Origin: Phytophthora quininea
Taxonomy: Eukaryota; Oomycota; Peronosporomycetes; Peronosporales; Peronosporaceae
Direction: 5' to 3'
DNA: 64,000 nt
Assembly: GCA_011947345.1 (NCBI GenBank)
Contig: JAAVTG010000523.1
Span: 310,001-374,000, forward strand
The translations under genes were made by a program, and so were the position numbers. Shown one piece after another: positions 43,853 to 56,620 of this stretch. Position 1 is the stretch's first letter. Every line of letters begins with the position of its first letter. The notes below the pieces were generated by a model that saw only the letters and a program-made list of their open reading frames with translations, made no database searches and was not told the origin of the DNA.

Positions 43853-44460
43853 TTAAAAGAAAAAGTCTTCTCTTCCTGCAGCGTAACGACAATGACACAA
43901 TAGAGTTAGTTCCTTCTAGCAGCTTCTAGCAATCGATTATACTACCAACGGAGAGGTAGAGAGATGGAGACCCCACTGCTAAGTACGTGTCCCTAGTTTA
44001 AAGGACACGTTGGTACCTGGCTGGCAAGTTGCAGACTGGGGGATCTCTTTCTTTGGGGGTTCTGGGTCTCCATCCATCTCGTCCGTCTGCTTGGGCCTAA
44101 TCCCTCACCTGGCTAGACGTTCCCAGGACGGGTCCGGTTCGCGTGCTTTTCCCGGGAAAAGCCGAGCTCCTGCTGTGGCCTGAGGGGACTCCCGCGCGTC
44201 GCCTTGAAACCCTCGCGCGCCTGCCGATTGTCTGGGGGCCCGCCGCAGGTTGGCTGGAGGGAATTGTCTGGGGAAAAGGGCTAGCGAAATGGCGTGCCTA
44301 TCGAACAGCATATGTAGCCAACCTCAATAGTGGCTGCGACACTGAACGAATGTATGTGGGAACTGACTTCCCCCAACGACTTGAGATAACGCATAGCAAC
44401 ATAGACGCGTCTGCCGACTCGACACCTCCACATTGTTATTGCGCTCCAGCTGGGGGCACC
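43853..44460. other. Divergent promoter region
   Basis: Lies between the divergent PUF and DHHC genes. It holds a short inverted pair (TACGTGTCCCTAGTTTAAAGGACACGT region, 43983-44010). No gene recognised; the long open frame from 44143 is the upstream extension of the DHHC frame. Confidence 0.45.
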
Positions 44461-45300
44461 ATGCGTCACTGGTCCAGGCAGCTGGGCAGACTGTTTGTCT
44501 GTGTGGGCTACGGCCTCATCTTGGGCATCGCCCGCGTGCACTTTACCAAGTTCCTGCCTAGCGACAGCGTGTGCCATTGCATCATCAGCGTCTTCCTGGC
44601 CAGTGAGTTGCTAATGCAGTACTCGCTGGCGATCTGGAGAGATCCTGGCTACGTGGAGGTTGAGCACTTGGCTGACTGCAAGTCCGACCGCTTCTGCAGT
44701 CAATGCGTCAGGATGAAGCCGCCCGGAGCGCACCACTGTCGGGAATGCCGCCGTTGCGTGTTCGAGATGGACCACCACTGTCCGTGGATCAACAACTGCG
44801 TCGGCTTCTACAACTACCGTACGGACGGCAGGCTTCTTGTAAAAAAGAACAGCTATACTGACTTTTTAACTTATTGTTTTAGGACACTTTTGGCTGCTGC
44901 TCATGTACATTTGGATCAGTTGTTTGTACGTGGCCATGTTGTCGGCTAGACTCTTCATCAAGACATTTACTGGGGAAGAGAAAGAGAGAGAGAGCACCCC
45001 GTGCTGGAGCGCTTTAAAGTGTTATTCTCCTTCATGGCCACGAGTGTGGTGGGGTTGTGTGCTGTGCTGCTACTGGGGTGGCACTCGTACTTGGTACTGA
45101 CGCAGCAGACGACGATCGAGTTCATGCAGCGCGAAGGGGAGAGAATCCCACTTGATGTTACAATGGCGTCGGCGAAGCATGCTCTTGCCAGGATGCTCGG
45201 CAGGCAGGACGAGTTGTGGTTCATTGCGTTTGTGGTTCCTCAGTTGCAGAGTCGACCACCCAAATATCTGATGAAGCCAAACAAACTGGTCGACGTGTGA
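44461..45300 (+). CDS. DHHC palmitoyltransferase
   Basis: Two exons: 44461-44818 and 44883-45300, with a 64-bp intron (GTACGG donor, TTTTAG acceptor). The product has two N-terminal membrane segments, the Cys-rich domain (CSQCVRMKPPGAHHCRECRR) and the catalytic MDHHCPWINNCVGFYNYR at about residues 103-120. Two more membrane segments and the TTIEF variant of the TTxE motif follow. These enzymes transfer palmitate to Cys of target proteins at endomembranes. The frame shifts by one within the AG repeat at about 44980-44995. The ATG at 44461 is chosen because the hydrophobic N-terminal helix starts soon after it; the upstream open frame has no such character. Confidence 0.9.
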
Positions 45301-45319
45301 AGTAATTGTGAATCAACAT

Positions 45320-46810
45320 AACGAGACTCGTTCACTACGAGAAGCTACAGCAATACCGGTTGGTGATGTATCTCATCCCTGACAAGCTAAAGGAAAATGC
45401 TATTACAATGATGCAGCAGCTTTTCGAGCGATCCCCGGAGTTTTGGACGCTCGAGCTGTGGATGCCATTATCAACATAGAAAGTCTGGCCATGTTGGAAT
45501 GGCTGTATGCCCGTGACCGAAAGAAAGTTACCGAAAACAAGAAGAAGGTATTCCGTGTTGCCTCTACAAAAATCATGAGGACATTGTGCACTGGTTAGTC
45601 GGGAAATACTCAAAGTTGACTGCTCTCTCGTTCATGCTGCATCGGGAGGCCACCTTACGCAGATAAAGCGGCTAGTCAAGCATGCGTCCTGGGAACAGCA
45701 CTCGATTGAAGGAGCTCTTGAAGTTGCAGCTTGGAACGGATTTCTCGAGACTGCGCAGTACCTGTACGGAAAAACGACGGAACACCTCCCCATCTCGGTT
45801 TACCATAATCTCTTCCTAATGTTGCAGTGGCTTGATGGAATGGATTTGGTGACGGATTGGCGATACATGGCGAATTCACCTTTGTCCAAAGGAGATCTGT
45901 GCATGCTGCGGTTGTTGCACGAGAACGAAAAGCCAGTGTGCTTTGATGCTGTCATGGATATTGCAGTAGGACAAGGTCATTTAGAGGTTGTCCAGTGGCT
46001 TCATGTTAATAGAACAGAAGGCTGTACGACTCGAGCCATGGATCAAGCTGCAGGGCATGGACATCTGGAGATGGTGCAGTGGCTACACAATAACAGAGAG
46101 GAAGGCTGTACGAAAGCTGCCATGGACTTGGTGGCCGCAGGGGCCACTTGAATGTGCTGGAGTGGTTGCATCACAATCGTTCTGAAGGTTCTTAGCGCAC
46201 TTGCTACAGAATCCAGCGTTATTCACAACAAACGATCGGTAGTGATTCTTCAGTGGCTCTACGATCATCATAAAAAAATATCGACGATGCCGCGAATAAT
46301 GGGAACGTCGAAGTGGTCAAGTGATTGTACAATACCGGCGAAGCTGTATGCACCGAGCGCGCGATGGATAATGCTGCTCGTGGCGGCTACCTCGAAGCCA
46401 TGAAGTTTCTCCGACAGAATCGCGACGAAGGCTGCACCAGAGACGCCATAATCAACGCAGGGAGTAGAGACCATCTCGACGTTGTCAAGTGGCTTGAAGT
46501 GGGGTCTTAAAGATGCGATGACTGCTGCCGCAGCAAACGGCAACATTGCTATGATGAAGTATCTGGAGACACGCTCTTGAACGGAATGGTCACGCCAAAG
46601 TATGAAAGCTGCAATCACCAGCGGCCAGCTCGACGCTGTCAAATGGCTCTACTCCACGCCAAGCTGCCCCTCTACTCTGGCTGCGAGCTCGACGCAGCTC
46701 GAATCGTCAACATTGGGCTGCTGGAGTTCATCCGCACGCACTCGGACCATTGCCGCAACCCCGCCATTTACTTTTCCTCATGCGGTACCGGACATGCCGA
46801 GGTGAGGCTC
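45320..46810 (+). pseudogene. Ankyrin-repeat-type protein, frame-broken
   Basis: A series of about 30-residue repeats with the oomycete ankyrin-like pattern: GHLEVVQWLHVNRTEGCTTR, GHLEMVQWLHNNREEGCT, GHLNVLEWLHHNRSEG, GYLEAMKFLRQNRDEGCTRD, DHLDVVKWL and GQLDAVKWLY. The best continuous part is about 45600-46148. Shifts or stops interrupt at several points, including TAG at about 46195 and TGA near 46327. Such proteins form large families in Phytophthora and presumably mediate protein contacts, with no enzyme activity. Several breaks may be assembly shortening, but their number makes a real pseudogene plausible. Confidence 0.65.
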
Positions 46811-47687
46811 TGGTACGGAGCACTTTGGCAAGCCGAGGCAGCGACGTCAGCTGTGACAGCAGCAAATTCAATTATTTTCACAAGTCGCAGTGTTCACGCC
46901 ACATATCTTGAAACCATAGTCTCTGAAGTTATATTTTCACTAACTACATGTAGCTCAGGATGTCCCCGCTCTTCCGTGGGAGATGCCATTAGGACTTCAG
47001 GGTAAGACAGTCACCAGAACCTTGCAACGGATTCTTTGTCATGCTTTTGCATTCGAGAAACGAACGATCCAGAGCGCTACGTTGGAGTTGTGCGAACCCA
47101 TTACAGCAGGCAAGCGGCGCTACGTCGTCCATCAAGCGCTTCGCACTAATGTCAAGGGCGGACGCGAAAGAAGTAAACAATGACCCTGCAGCCGACAAAG
47201 TTTGTGGACCGTTTTGCCAGGTACTTTCAGGCCGGTGAACTGTGCGCCATCGCGAGGAACAATGAACATTAGAGATATGGCTACGACCGCCACGGTCGCT
47301 GCTGAATGGTGCTACAACGTCCAGCTCGTCTTCGTCTTTTGGTGTGTTCTCGTCAGCTTTGGCAAGAGCGAAACCATCCACTATACACGGGGTCGTAATG
47401 TACTAGCTTCTTCCACTCCAGCTTACATCGCTCGGTCCTTGCGAAGGTAGGCCAGTACTCACCGTTTCGATCTACCGTTGGCATTCGGGTGTCTCGAAGT
47501 CGCGATCCAAGCAGAAGCGAAGTTTCTGTGGAGTATATCGCTGCAAACTCTCCAGTCGGAGTGAGTGGCGGTGGCGAAAGTCCGGGCGTTCGGTTCAGCG
47601 TCTGCTCTACGGGACTGCAAGCCTCAACTCGATATCCGTCGCCACTCTGCAATTTCCCTGCTCGACCGAAGAGCAAATTCGTCGGCG
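46811..47687. other. No supported gene
   Basis: Minus-strand frames of 130 and 113 codons (46989-47381 and 47353-47694) exist but lack recognisable features or good starts. No repeat seen. Confidence 0.4.
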
Positions 47688-48665
47688 ATGACAAAACTGA
47701 GCATGCAAGACGGACGTGAGACCAAGCGCGTCAAGCTGGTGCACCATATCGTCACTAATACCAACACCACCACCATGCAGCGACGCTTGCGCAAGATGAG
47801 CGAGGAGTTCCAGCCCACCAGTTTCAGCTTCCAAGTGCAAGCGCGACTGCTGTGTGTAGGTATGGCCGTCGTCTACCGGGTGTCGATCTCGCTCACCACC
47901 TCCAACACTTGCACGTCGAGTGGCTCCTCAAGTCCCGGACGGTCGACCCAGTCATGGGTCATCGCCATGAGCCAAATCAAATTCCACAAGTTTTTCGCGC
48001 AGGTGAATGAGGTCCTGCACGAGGCCAACGTACCACAACAACTCGCGCCGGCGGCTGTCCAGCAAGACCAAGAGATCGACGTGGAGTGGAAACCCTTCGA
48101 GGTGTTCGTCCGGATGCTCATCGACGTATTCCGTCGCTACGAAGACCTTCAAACGATGGCCTTTGCGACCCACGCAGACGTCGACACCATGAACACAGGC
48201 ACTGCCCAACTGGAAGGCTTCCTGTCGGACTGCTGGAGAGCGTTCGAAGTGATTGTACCGGCGTTGGTGGTGGAGCCCTTCATCCCCGGACCGTTGGGTC
48301 GCGAAGTGCTGTGCATCTACCTGCTAATGCGAGACTTCCTGTCGCTACCTGAGAGCGTGCTGGACGCCAACTGCACGTACGCCAACGCCATTTTGAGTCT
48401 CAAGGACGCTGAGGATCTACTGCCAACGCACTCCGAGCATTCCTGCAGTATCTGCTTGGAACCGCTGGTCTCGGACGTCATGAAAGGCCTCGAACTGCCC
48501 GACAACAACAATGACGGCGATCAAGAGGTATCTCCTGAAACGGACACCACCAACTTCTCCGTCAAACTGCCGTGCGACCACGTCTTCCACGAGAACTGCA
48601 TCATGTTGTGGCTACGACACAACGCGAGCTGTCCAGAGTGCCGAGCGGCGGTCGGTACTACGTAG
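47688..48665 (+). CDS. RING-H2 finger protein (putative E3 ubiquitin ligase)
   Basis: Starts at ATG 47688 ([15 protein letters not shown]) and runs 325 codons without a stop. The C-terminus is a RING-H2 domain: CSICLEPL at about residue 253, a long acidic loop, then [18 protein letters not shown] and SCPECR. It probably pairs an E2 enzyme with a substrate. The central part is helical with no membrane segment. Between about 47865 and 47965 the product is Ser/Thr-rich while another frame reads a more protein-like stretch ([18 protein letters not shown]), so a pair of compensating shifts, or an intron, may lie there. A frame-compatible upstream extension to 47565 exists but has no ATG. Confidence 0.8.
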   Translation: MTKLSMQDGRETKRVKLVHHIVTNTNTTTMQRRLRKMSEEFQPTSFSFQVQARLLCVGMAVVYRVSISLTTSNTCTSSGSSSPGRSTQSWVIAMSQIKFHKFFAQVNEVLHEANVPQQLAPAAVQQDQEIDVEWKPFEVFVRMLIDVFRRYEDLQTMAFATHADVDTMNTGTAQLEGFLSDCWRAFEVIVPALVVEPFIPGPLGREVLCIYLLMRDFLSLPESVLDANCTYANAILSLKDAEDLLPTHSEHSCSICLEPLVSDVMKGLELPDNNNDGDQEVSPETDTTNFSVKLPCDHVFHENCIMLWLRHNASCPECRAAVGTT

Positions 48666-49352
48666 AATCAAAAGTACTACATACGAAATGAAAAGTGTAC
48701 AAGTTTCGGAATCGTATCCACTCAATGCGCTGCTGGCAGAAGGGGCCGAGTGAGAGCAATGCCGCGACGAGCTAATTGCAATGCAGCAAAGAGTCTTCTG
48801 TCTCAGACGCGATGGCCATTGCTTTGGCGATCCCCATCCCGAAGGAGGAAGCGCATGGGCCAGTGAAGCTATGGATCTCCACCAGAATTCAACAACTAAG
48901 GGCATTTACCCAACGCGTTAAACTCTCTAGCGCTTCTCGCCAGCGCGAACTCCCAGCGGCAGCGTTCCTGCAACTTGCTGCCGTTGAAGTGGAACGGCTG
49001 TTCTTTAGTGTATGTCTCCTTGTCCGGTGTCAAGTGCCGCCTAGCTGCTAGTCACCACCTTTTCCATAGCATTACTGCCGACATAACTCACCTCACTTTG
49101 CTTCGATTGCCAGTGCTGCACGCCGTTAGCTTCCTCCGCCAACTCGCCACTGCGTTGCCACCAAAACGGTGTCTAGTTCGTCCCTTCGCGAACCAATTTG
49201 GACACTTTAGACGGGACATTGGCGCCAATCGACAGTTCTGAACACTGCCTCCAAGCAGAGCGGCGCGCGTGTGGGGCTCGATCCTTCTCCGCAGCGGACG
49301 CATCCCGCCACTTTGTTCTTAGTCCAGAGACCGTCACAGCCGCCTCTGGGCC
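48666..49352. other. Intergenic; possible short exon at 48812-49013
   Basis: A frame beginning MAIALAIPIPKEEAHGP at 48812 has coding-like composition up to GTATGT at about 49010, which could be a splice donor. I could not find a convincing continuation, so it is not called as a gene. Confidence 0.3.
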
Positions 49353-52300
49353 ATGGCGACGCTGCCGACCCCGCTCTACTCGGGCTTCTTCCCGCAGCTG
49401 GTGCTGAACGTCGAGGAGCTCATGCACTACCGTCGCTTCGGTAAGGAGCGGGTGGCCCAATTGGTGCGCATCATCGACGACGCCGACTGCGTCTACCGCT
49501 GGTCGGAGATCAAGGCCCGCAACGGGAGACTGGTGCAGAGGGCGCAGTTCCTGGACATTAGCCCGGCCAATAAACAACCGCCGTCGCAACAGCCTTCCAC
49601 GCTGCTCAAAAGCAGCATCCACATTGTAGATGTCCAACCAGAGGAGATTCTCCAAGCTATTGCCAAGGTCAAGACCCGAGAAGCCAGAAGAGCTATGAGT
49701 TATCTCCACGGAGATGAATTTGTAGACACCCAGACATTGTTGACATTCCCCACGTCTTCAGACCACAAGAAGCCGAGCTATTCCTACCGAGCAGTTAAAT
49801 GGAGTCTGCTCAAGGCAAAAAGAAGAGAAGGACAGAAATCCCTCGACTTTTGCTACTTAGAGTATGCTGGAAAGAGGAAAGCCCATGCAGGAGCCAGCAG
49901 TGTCGTCGGCTTCTGTGTACAGGAGAGTATCGCCGAGACCGAGAGGTACCGACGTTGGCGAGGTACGATGTCCTACGAGGACAGTTTGTACGCACGGGCA
50001 TTTTGATCACCAAGACCCACCAGTCCAATATTTTAAAAGTGACGTCGATTGCGCAGATTGACGGGGCCCTGGTGCCTGTGGGAGTGCGGATGACGATGGA
50101 GGAGATCATGGTGGATTTCGTCGCTGCCGTGCATCGAGTGAAGGGACTGTTGGAGCGACAGCGGATGGGAAGACTGCAGTATCTGGATGAATGGGACTGG
50201 GTCTCGTCGAAAGACCGGAAGGCTTGCGCTGTGTGCTTGCGAGGGTTTTACTTCCACAGGAAACACCACTGCGCTACGTGTGGAGAAGTGGTGTGTTCGA
50301 CTTGCGCCCCACTACGTGAATTGGAGGAGCCGTTGGATGAACACACTCGTAGTATGCGTGTGTGTACACTCTGCATGGCTCAAGCAGGAAGCCAACGACA
50401 GAGCAGCATGGCGACTGGATACACGGAAAGCGAGGACGGCGTGATTGAGACCACGACGTCCACTACGAACGTTGGCACAGAGACATACGTTGGCGGTCTA
50501 CGGTACCCGAAGCACCGCGGTCTCCGCAAAGGAGGCATAGAGGAGTCGGTGCGAGGGCCGCCGTCGACGCACATCTCCACGCGCTCGCCACTCCCGCCGT
50601 TCCGACAGCGACATCGCTCGCTCTCTGGTCGCAACAGCGAAGAGTTTGACTATGATAACAGCAGTGACCACCACTCGCGAGCTGCGTCTGAGGCAGCGCG
50701 ACGGGAACGACGTTCGAGTGTGCTACGTCACTCTGTGCTATCCACCCCATCAACAACGTCGTCGAAGAAAGAGGCTCTGGATAAATTGGTGGAGCATGTA
50801 CGACAAATTCGCGACACGATCAACGTGGCGATCTCGGAGGCTGAGGAAGAGGAGGAACGCCACAGTATGCTGCTAGAAAGCGGCCGGGGCGACCCGGACG
50901 CTGGTGCAGAGCGATACGACGTGATCTACGACCGTATTATGAAGATCCGCGAGACGTTAGACATCTCTGGCTCCGATTTTGACGCGGTTCTGCAGTCGAT
51001 TGGTCACAATGAACCTGTACATGCGTCAGATGCCAGCTCCGGTCGACTGGACAGCGATCTAGCCTTCAGCTACAGCGAAGGGACCGGCAGCGAAGCCTTA
51101 GAGAGCGCCGAGTTTCTTTCATCTCGATCATCGCTTGCTTCCGTGTCCGTCGAGTCCTTCGATCATCAAGATGCAGGTGAGCCATTGCCAACGTCAACCC
51201 CACAAGAAGAGAGCGCCATCGAGGAGGCTCGTGCATTGGAAGAGGCCATGCAGTGGGTTCGTCAGTCGGAGCCCAGTCCGTCTCGTCCCGCCGTGCCGGT
51301 TGCTATTGCGGAACCTGTGCATGAACCAGCACCGGCCTCGGAAAGCACACCACCTCTGGTTGTGACTGTCAGCAAGAATCGAGGGATTACACGGCTTGCA
51401 CAGAAGATTGGTCGGCTGCAACAGCGACTGGAGGCCACGCAGCGTGAATCGGAAGCAAAGAGTAACAACACGCCACAGCCTGTTACACCAGCCCCACTGA
51501 ATGTTCCGCCGGCTGTTGACGAACATGGAGAAATCACAGACGATGAGCCGGAGCCGGAACAGCGACCAGCTAGCCACCAGCGACACTCGTCAGCACCACT
51601 GCCAGCACTGAAGCAGTCTCGCGGACCTCCGCCACAGCCTCCAAGGGAAAAGCACGTGGCCATCGCTGCCAGTGCAGCTCCTTCCTCGCCATCTTCGTCG
51701 GCATCTTGTTCACATGGCTCTCGTTTCTCGGAGCCATCTCGTGCCCCACCCGATCTTGTAGCAAGTCTTCGAGGTGTGATGAACTCAAGCGAGCTCACGC
51801 ACCCTCCGCTACGACGACGGTCGGGAGCTAGCAGTGCACCGTCGCCGTCCCCACCGGATACGCCCTCGGCATTCGTTCCCATTCGACCTTCTCGAAGGGC
51901 TCCACCACCGCTGCCGCCAGCAACACCGCCAACCCTCCAACCATCCAGACCACCACGGGCTGCCCCATCAACGTCAACGCCGGCCATCACGCCCGTCCAA
52001 GGCACGACCATCTACGTGTACGATCCTGAAGAAAGGTTCGTCCAACGACGCAGCAGCCTCGACCATCGTCCTTCGGACGATGACAACGCCACGCCCACTA
52101 CGACCGCCGACAACGCTCCGGGTGAAGCAGTCGCCGCCGCAATCGACGAGAACCCTCGCTCGAACGAAGAGCAGGGACAAGTTCGACCTCCAGCGTCGAC
52201 GATTCCACCGGCAGGTCCATCTGCAGTTCGCAGAACGAGAGCTCGCGACGAGAGTGGCGAGCTGCGAGAACTCATGGAAGGACTAGCAAAAGGCCCACTT

Positions 52301-52354
52301 CGCAGCCGCTGCTCCAGCGGCCAGTCCACTGGCGCTCCCCACCGAGAAGTTTGA
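49353..52354 (+). CDS. START-FYVE protein 1
   Basis: About 1,001 codons from ATG 49353. Residues about 75-265 form a START-like lipid-binding domain (RRAMSYLHGDEFVD, SLDFCYLEYAGKR, VVGFCVQESI, LKVTSIAQIDG). A FYVE finger follows at about 285-350 (WVSSKDRKACAVC, RKHHCATCGEVVCSTC, MRVCTLC) and would bind phosphatidylinositol 3-phosphate on endosomes. The rest is disordered, with coiled segments (VEHVRQIRDTINVAISEAEE; RLAQKIGRLQQRLEATQRES) and proline-rich SH3-ligand-like stretches, ending near GELRELMEGLAKGP. One shift at CC 49932-49933 interrupts the START domain; the paralogue downstream reads straight through the same point. Such proteins are expanded in oomycetes. Confidence 0.9.
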
Positions 52355-52989
52355 TTTTTAAAAGCGTTTGTACATAGGGCACCAGGACGGCAGCGCAGGT
52401 TAGACGACGTTTTCAAGCACGGTTGGTGCCATTGACCGCCCACCGGAAAGAGGCAGCTGTCCGTGTCTAAATGTTCCACAAGATCTGCTTGTGCTAATCG
52501 TTCTGGAGCTGCTGAATAAGATGTCCCTTCAGGAAGTGAGCCCGCCCCAGCAACAGGAACAGCATGCCGATCAAGGTCTTACCACCACCACCGCTGACTT
52601 CTAGAGCAACCCACCACGTCGTCACCATCAGTCTGTGAGTCTTTGCTCAATAACCGCCAGACGCCAAGTGGCCAGACTCAAACCGATCCGGGAACGCTCC
52701 CTAATGGGGACATGCTCGTATCTTGCCGTCGCCACCTTACAGGCGACGCGTGTAGCGATCTCCCTACACCAAGAGAGAAACGCCAAGCAACGAACTGCGT
52801 CGCATGTCACCACCGCCTAACAACCAAAGCGTGTCCAGTGTCTAGCATCCAGTGGATCCCTTGCCGTTGCCAAGCCCCGAAGCGACACGCACGCCTTTTC
52901 TGCCGGTTCACAACCGAACGACAGCAGTGTCCCCGCCCAGGCCGAAGCCACGCACCACTCTTCGATTCGCCCCGCTAGATCCATCGGGG
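52355..52989. other. Intergenic between the START-FYVE paralogues
   Basis: No gene seen. An open frame extends upstream of the second gene to 52852 without an ATG. Confidence 0.5.
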
Positions 52990-55900
52990 ATGCTCGAGTT
53001 CCCTCTGCACGACGGCTTCTTCCCTCAGATCGCGCTGTCTCGGGAGGAGGTCAAGTACTACAAGCGACTGGGCAAGGAGCGGGTCACGCAGCTCATCCGC
53101 ATCATCGAGGACGCCGACTGCGCCTACAAATGGACCAGCGCCGAGGGCCCGCGCCGGTCGAGGCGCGCGCGGCTGCTCGACAGCAAAGAAGACGCCGCGT
53201 CCGTCACCTGCCAACGCGCGCAGTTCGTGGACTTCCAGCCAGCTAACAAGTCGACCCATGCGTCGACGCTACTCAAGGCGAGCGTGCAGCTCACCGACAC
53301 GAAAGTGGACGAAGTGCTCCGAGCCGTCGCCAAAGTCAAGACCAAAGACTTTCGCAAAGCCATGAGCTACATGCACGACTCGTTCGTGGACGGGAGGACG
53401 TTGTTTACCTTCCCTACGACTCGAGCCAAAGAGGAGACTCCCAGAGCGTCCTCCTCGTACAGAGCCATCAAGTGGCACGCGTTCAAGACGCAGCGACCAC
53501 GACACGGAGAAGACCAAAAGATTTTGGACTTTTGCTACTTGGAGTATGCAGGGAAGAAGAAACCCCATCCGGGATCAAACGTCGTGGGGTTTTGTGTACA
53601 GGAATCCATCTCGAGAGATCGGGAAGTGCCGACTTTGGAGAACTTTGGCGTCGCGAGAGGCTACCTGTCCAGGATGGGCATCATCATCTCCAAGACCCAC
53701 CAGCCCAACACGTTCCGAGTCACGAGTATCTGCCAGATTGACGGAGATTTGAACCCGATCGTGAGGGAGTGCTGGAAGAGCTGATGAAGCGAACGGTGTG
53801 TGCCGTGGCTAGGATTCCTGGACTAGTGACAAGACAGCGAGTGAGTAGTTTGAGGTTTGTCGAGCAGTGGCAATGGGTGCCCAATTCCGACCGCAAGGCC
53901 TGTGCAGTGTGTCTCCGAGGCTTTTATTTCCGACGCAAACACCACTGCAGGACATGTGGCGAGGTGGTTTGCTCGTCCTGCGCGTTGTTGAGGGAACTGG
54001 AGGAGCCGATTTTCGACATTACCCATTTGCGAGTGTGCTCGGCATGTATGACGAGTGCTGGAGCGAGGCAACAGCAGATGGTGTTGACTCCGAGCGCTAC
54101 GGGGACTGGCGATGAACCAGCGTCGTCGACGTCGAACGACACTGAGTCGTACATGCGTGGACTGCGCAGTCCGCAGCACAACTCGTACGAAGACATGATC
54201 TTCCAGATGCGGGAATCGCGTGACCGTGACCGTCGCCAAAGCGATTTGGCGTTGGAAGTGCTGGACGCGCCTCCTTCTGACGAGCTGAAGCCGGTAGAGC
54301 CCAAGCGTAAAGCAAGTACTAGTACTAGTACGCAGCAACGAGCACAGGAGAAAATGTCGGCACTCACAGAGGTGGTGAGTCATATTCGCGAAATTCGCGA
54401 CACCATCAACGTAGCGATGTCCGAGGCAGACTATGGCGACCCGCACTTTGGTCAGGACGAGGACAGCGATGAGGTAGAGGAATTCAACGACATGTTCAGC
54501 GAGATCACGAGCATTCGCGACGCACTGGAGAGTTCGGTCTCGAACTTTGATGCTGCGTTAGCCAACACGACGGGCGCGGGGCCAGCGATGTATTATTCTG
54601 GCCCGAGCGACCGCAGTCATGACTCTCGGGACGGTAGTGAGCAGGACGGAGCGATGACAGCCGACCAGTTTGACTCAGTGGCACGAATCACCTTCGCTGC
54701 GGCACGAGCGACACAACAAGCTGGCCAAGCGTTCTTGTCGACGTGCTCGGACGTCGAAGACCGTCCCCGTCTACCCCATGAAGACAGCCATGACAACTTG
54801 GAGCATGGCAATGACGTCGTATCTGCAAGTTCAGGATCCGTAGCGAGTTATCCTACGATCTATGACAGCGAGGGCTCTCCTCAGAGCCCGAATCCGTACT
54901 CTTCGGTGAATTATGAGAAGCTCATGGCCTCGTACCAACCGGAACACGACGTTATGGAGCCTGAAGAGGAAGAGAAGCGCGCTCGTAGGTTTACAACTTC
55001 GGTGCGTCGCTCGGCCGAGATCCACGAGCTCGAGAAGAAGATCCGAGACTTGCAGCGCAGTCTGCAAGACGCCCAGCGCAAGCTGTCTGTTATCGGCAGT
55101 GATGAACCGGAACCGGAGGCACGATCGCATGCGCCGTTGGAGGCTGTGCGGGAACGCTCCGCTCAACTGGAGATCGAGAGTGTCTTCGAGATCTTCGGCG
55201 AAAGAGGCGACAGAACCAGCATCGCCCCCGTTTCCTCCGCTTCATCGCTTCCTGAAAGAGTCCCGTCACCTGCCGCACGAGCACCAGAAAAGGGTCTAAC
55301 TACCCACGAACTGGTCTCGGAACTGCGTGGCGTGATGACCTCGAGTGAGGTTACTGTTCGGTCTAGCGCTGGCTCGCGGAAATCGATGTCGAAGCCGCCG
55401 ACGCCGCCTCTTTCAGCAACCAGAGCGAAAGCTCCAGCTAGCCCACCACCGCCTCCTCCACCACCACTACCGGAGTCCCCAGTGCCTCACAAAACCAGGA
55501 AGGTAGTATCTCCTGATCTAAAGGAGAATCGCTCGTTGAACAAACCTCCGAAGGAGTCGCCAAACCAAAGGCTGACCCCAATCTGAAGAACAGCCACAGC
55601 AGCTCGAAAGCTGACCGCGGTCGTCCGTCCGGTGCACTATCAGAGGGTCTTATTTACAAGCACTCGGCACCACCGGTGGCACCGCGTTTGGTGGTGACGA
55701 CGACTACGCTTCGTCTTCCTCTGATGAGGAAAGCTACGACGACTCATCCGACGACTTCAGCAGCGACGACCTCCGTGAACCGCATTTCAAGCAATACCAG
55801 GGTCCTGATGCGTTCTACGTCGAGGAGGACTTGGGCGCGTTGCTGAAGAAGCGCAAGGCAGCCACTGGGGCATCCCCACCCAGCGATCCCGTCGATTCAC

Positions 55901-56450
55901 CAGCTTCTCCACTGCCTCCTGCCCCCGCAGCCGGACGAGATGAACGTGACGAGCTGCGGGAGTTGATGGCGGGTCTTGTCCGTCCACGTAGCTCGTCATT
56001 ACCGTACAATTCCAGACAAATGGGGGCGCGTCGTCAGGCGAGCCCGCGACCAAATATGACAAGCCGTCGTGGAGTGACGACGCGCCGGATCGCGCTCCTT
56101 CCAGACACCAAGTCGAGGAAGCTGTGCATGAGATCCGCGCATGCCTCGCCAGCTGCCGTTGCGAGTGTCCGTCCGACACCGAACGAGCACGAAAGCTGAC
56201 GTCGATCTTCAAGGTGCTGCGCTCTCTGCATCGCGAAGGCGTGCGCTCCAAATTCCGGACGTTGCAACACGACGACATCCGCTACAACAAGATGCTCCAG
56301 GCCACACCCAGCATTATAAAGCTGCTCAAGCTCGCTGGCTATGTGTCGTTGCAGCAGAAGCTCACCATGCGCCGCGTGGACCAAGACTACCTGGCCTTGT
56401 TCCTCCGCGAGTTGGAACAAGAGCTCAACGCGACTTCCGCGACGGCCTGA
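52990..56450 (+). CDS. START-FYVE protein 2 with C-terminal PUB-like domain
   Basis: Tandem paralogue of the preceding gene, about 1,150 codons. The START-like part (FPLHDGFFPQIALSREEV through TSICQIDGDL) and the FYVE finger (RKACAVCLRGFYFRRKHHC, GEVVCSSC) align with copy 1. Shared coiled segments and a proline-rich stretch (SPPPPPPPPLPESP) follow. Unlike copy 1 it continues past RDELRELMAGL into a helical domain (ARKLTSIFKVLRSLH, RYNKMLQATPSIIKLLKLAG, RVDQDYLALFLRELEQEL) that resembles a PUB/PUG domain, which in other proteins binds p97/Cdc48. Shifts occur near 53765, at AA 55551-55552 (the copy at 21.1 kb has AAA), near 55670 and near 56045. The C-terminal domain could be a separate gene, but the linker is shared in type with copy 1. 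Confidence 0.8.
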
Positions 56451-56620
56451 ACTGTGGGCTCAACTAAGACACGATCAAGATTTTTTTTTGCAGCATAAAA
56501 GTACTAAGACTATCAAGACTAGAGACGACCGCTATAACATGGATTGGAAATGAACTCGTGTGATCAAACGCGCATTACAAGAACAGATTCGCCATTGCAG
56601 CTCTTTTCAGCTAGTGCTCA

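Noticed and set aside
46989..47694. Two minus-strand frames of 130 and 113 codons
   Set aside because: No recognisable domain, weak starts, no support from neighbours; probably chance.
54313..54329. ACTAGT tandem array
   Set aside because: Lies within the START-FYVE2 coding sequence as a Ser-Thr run; low-complexity linker only.
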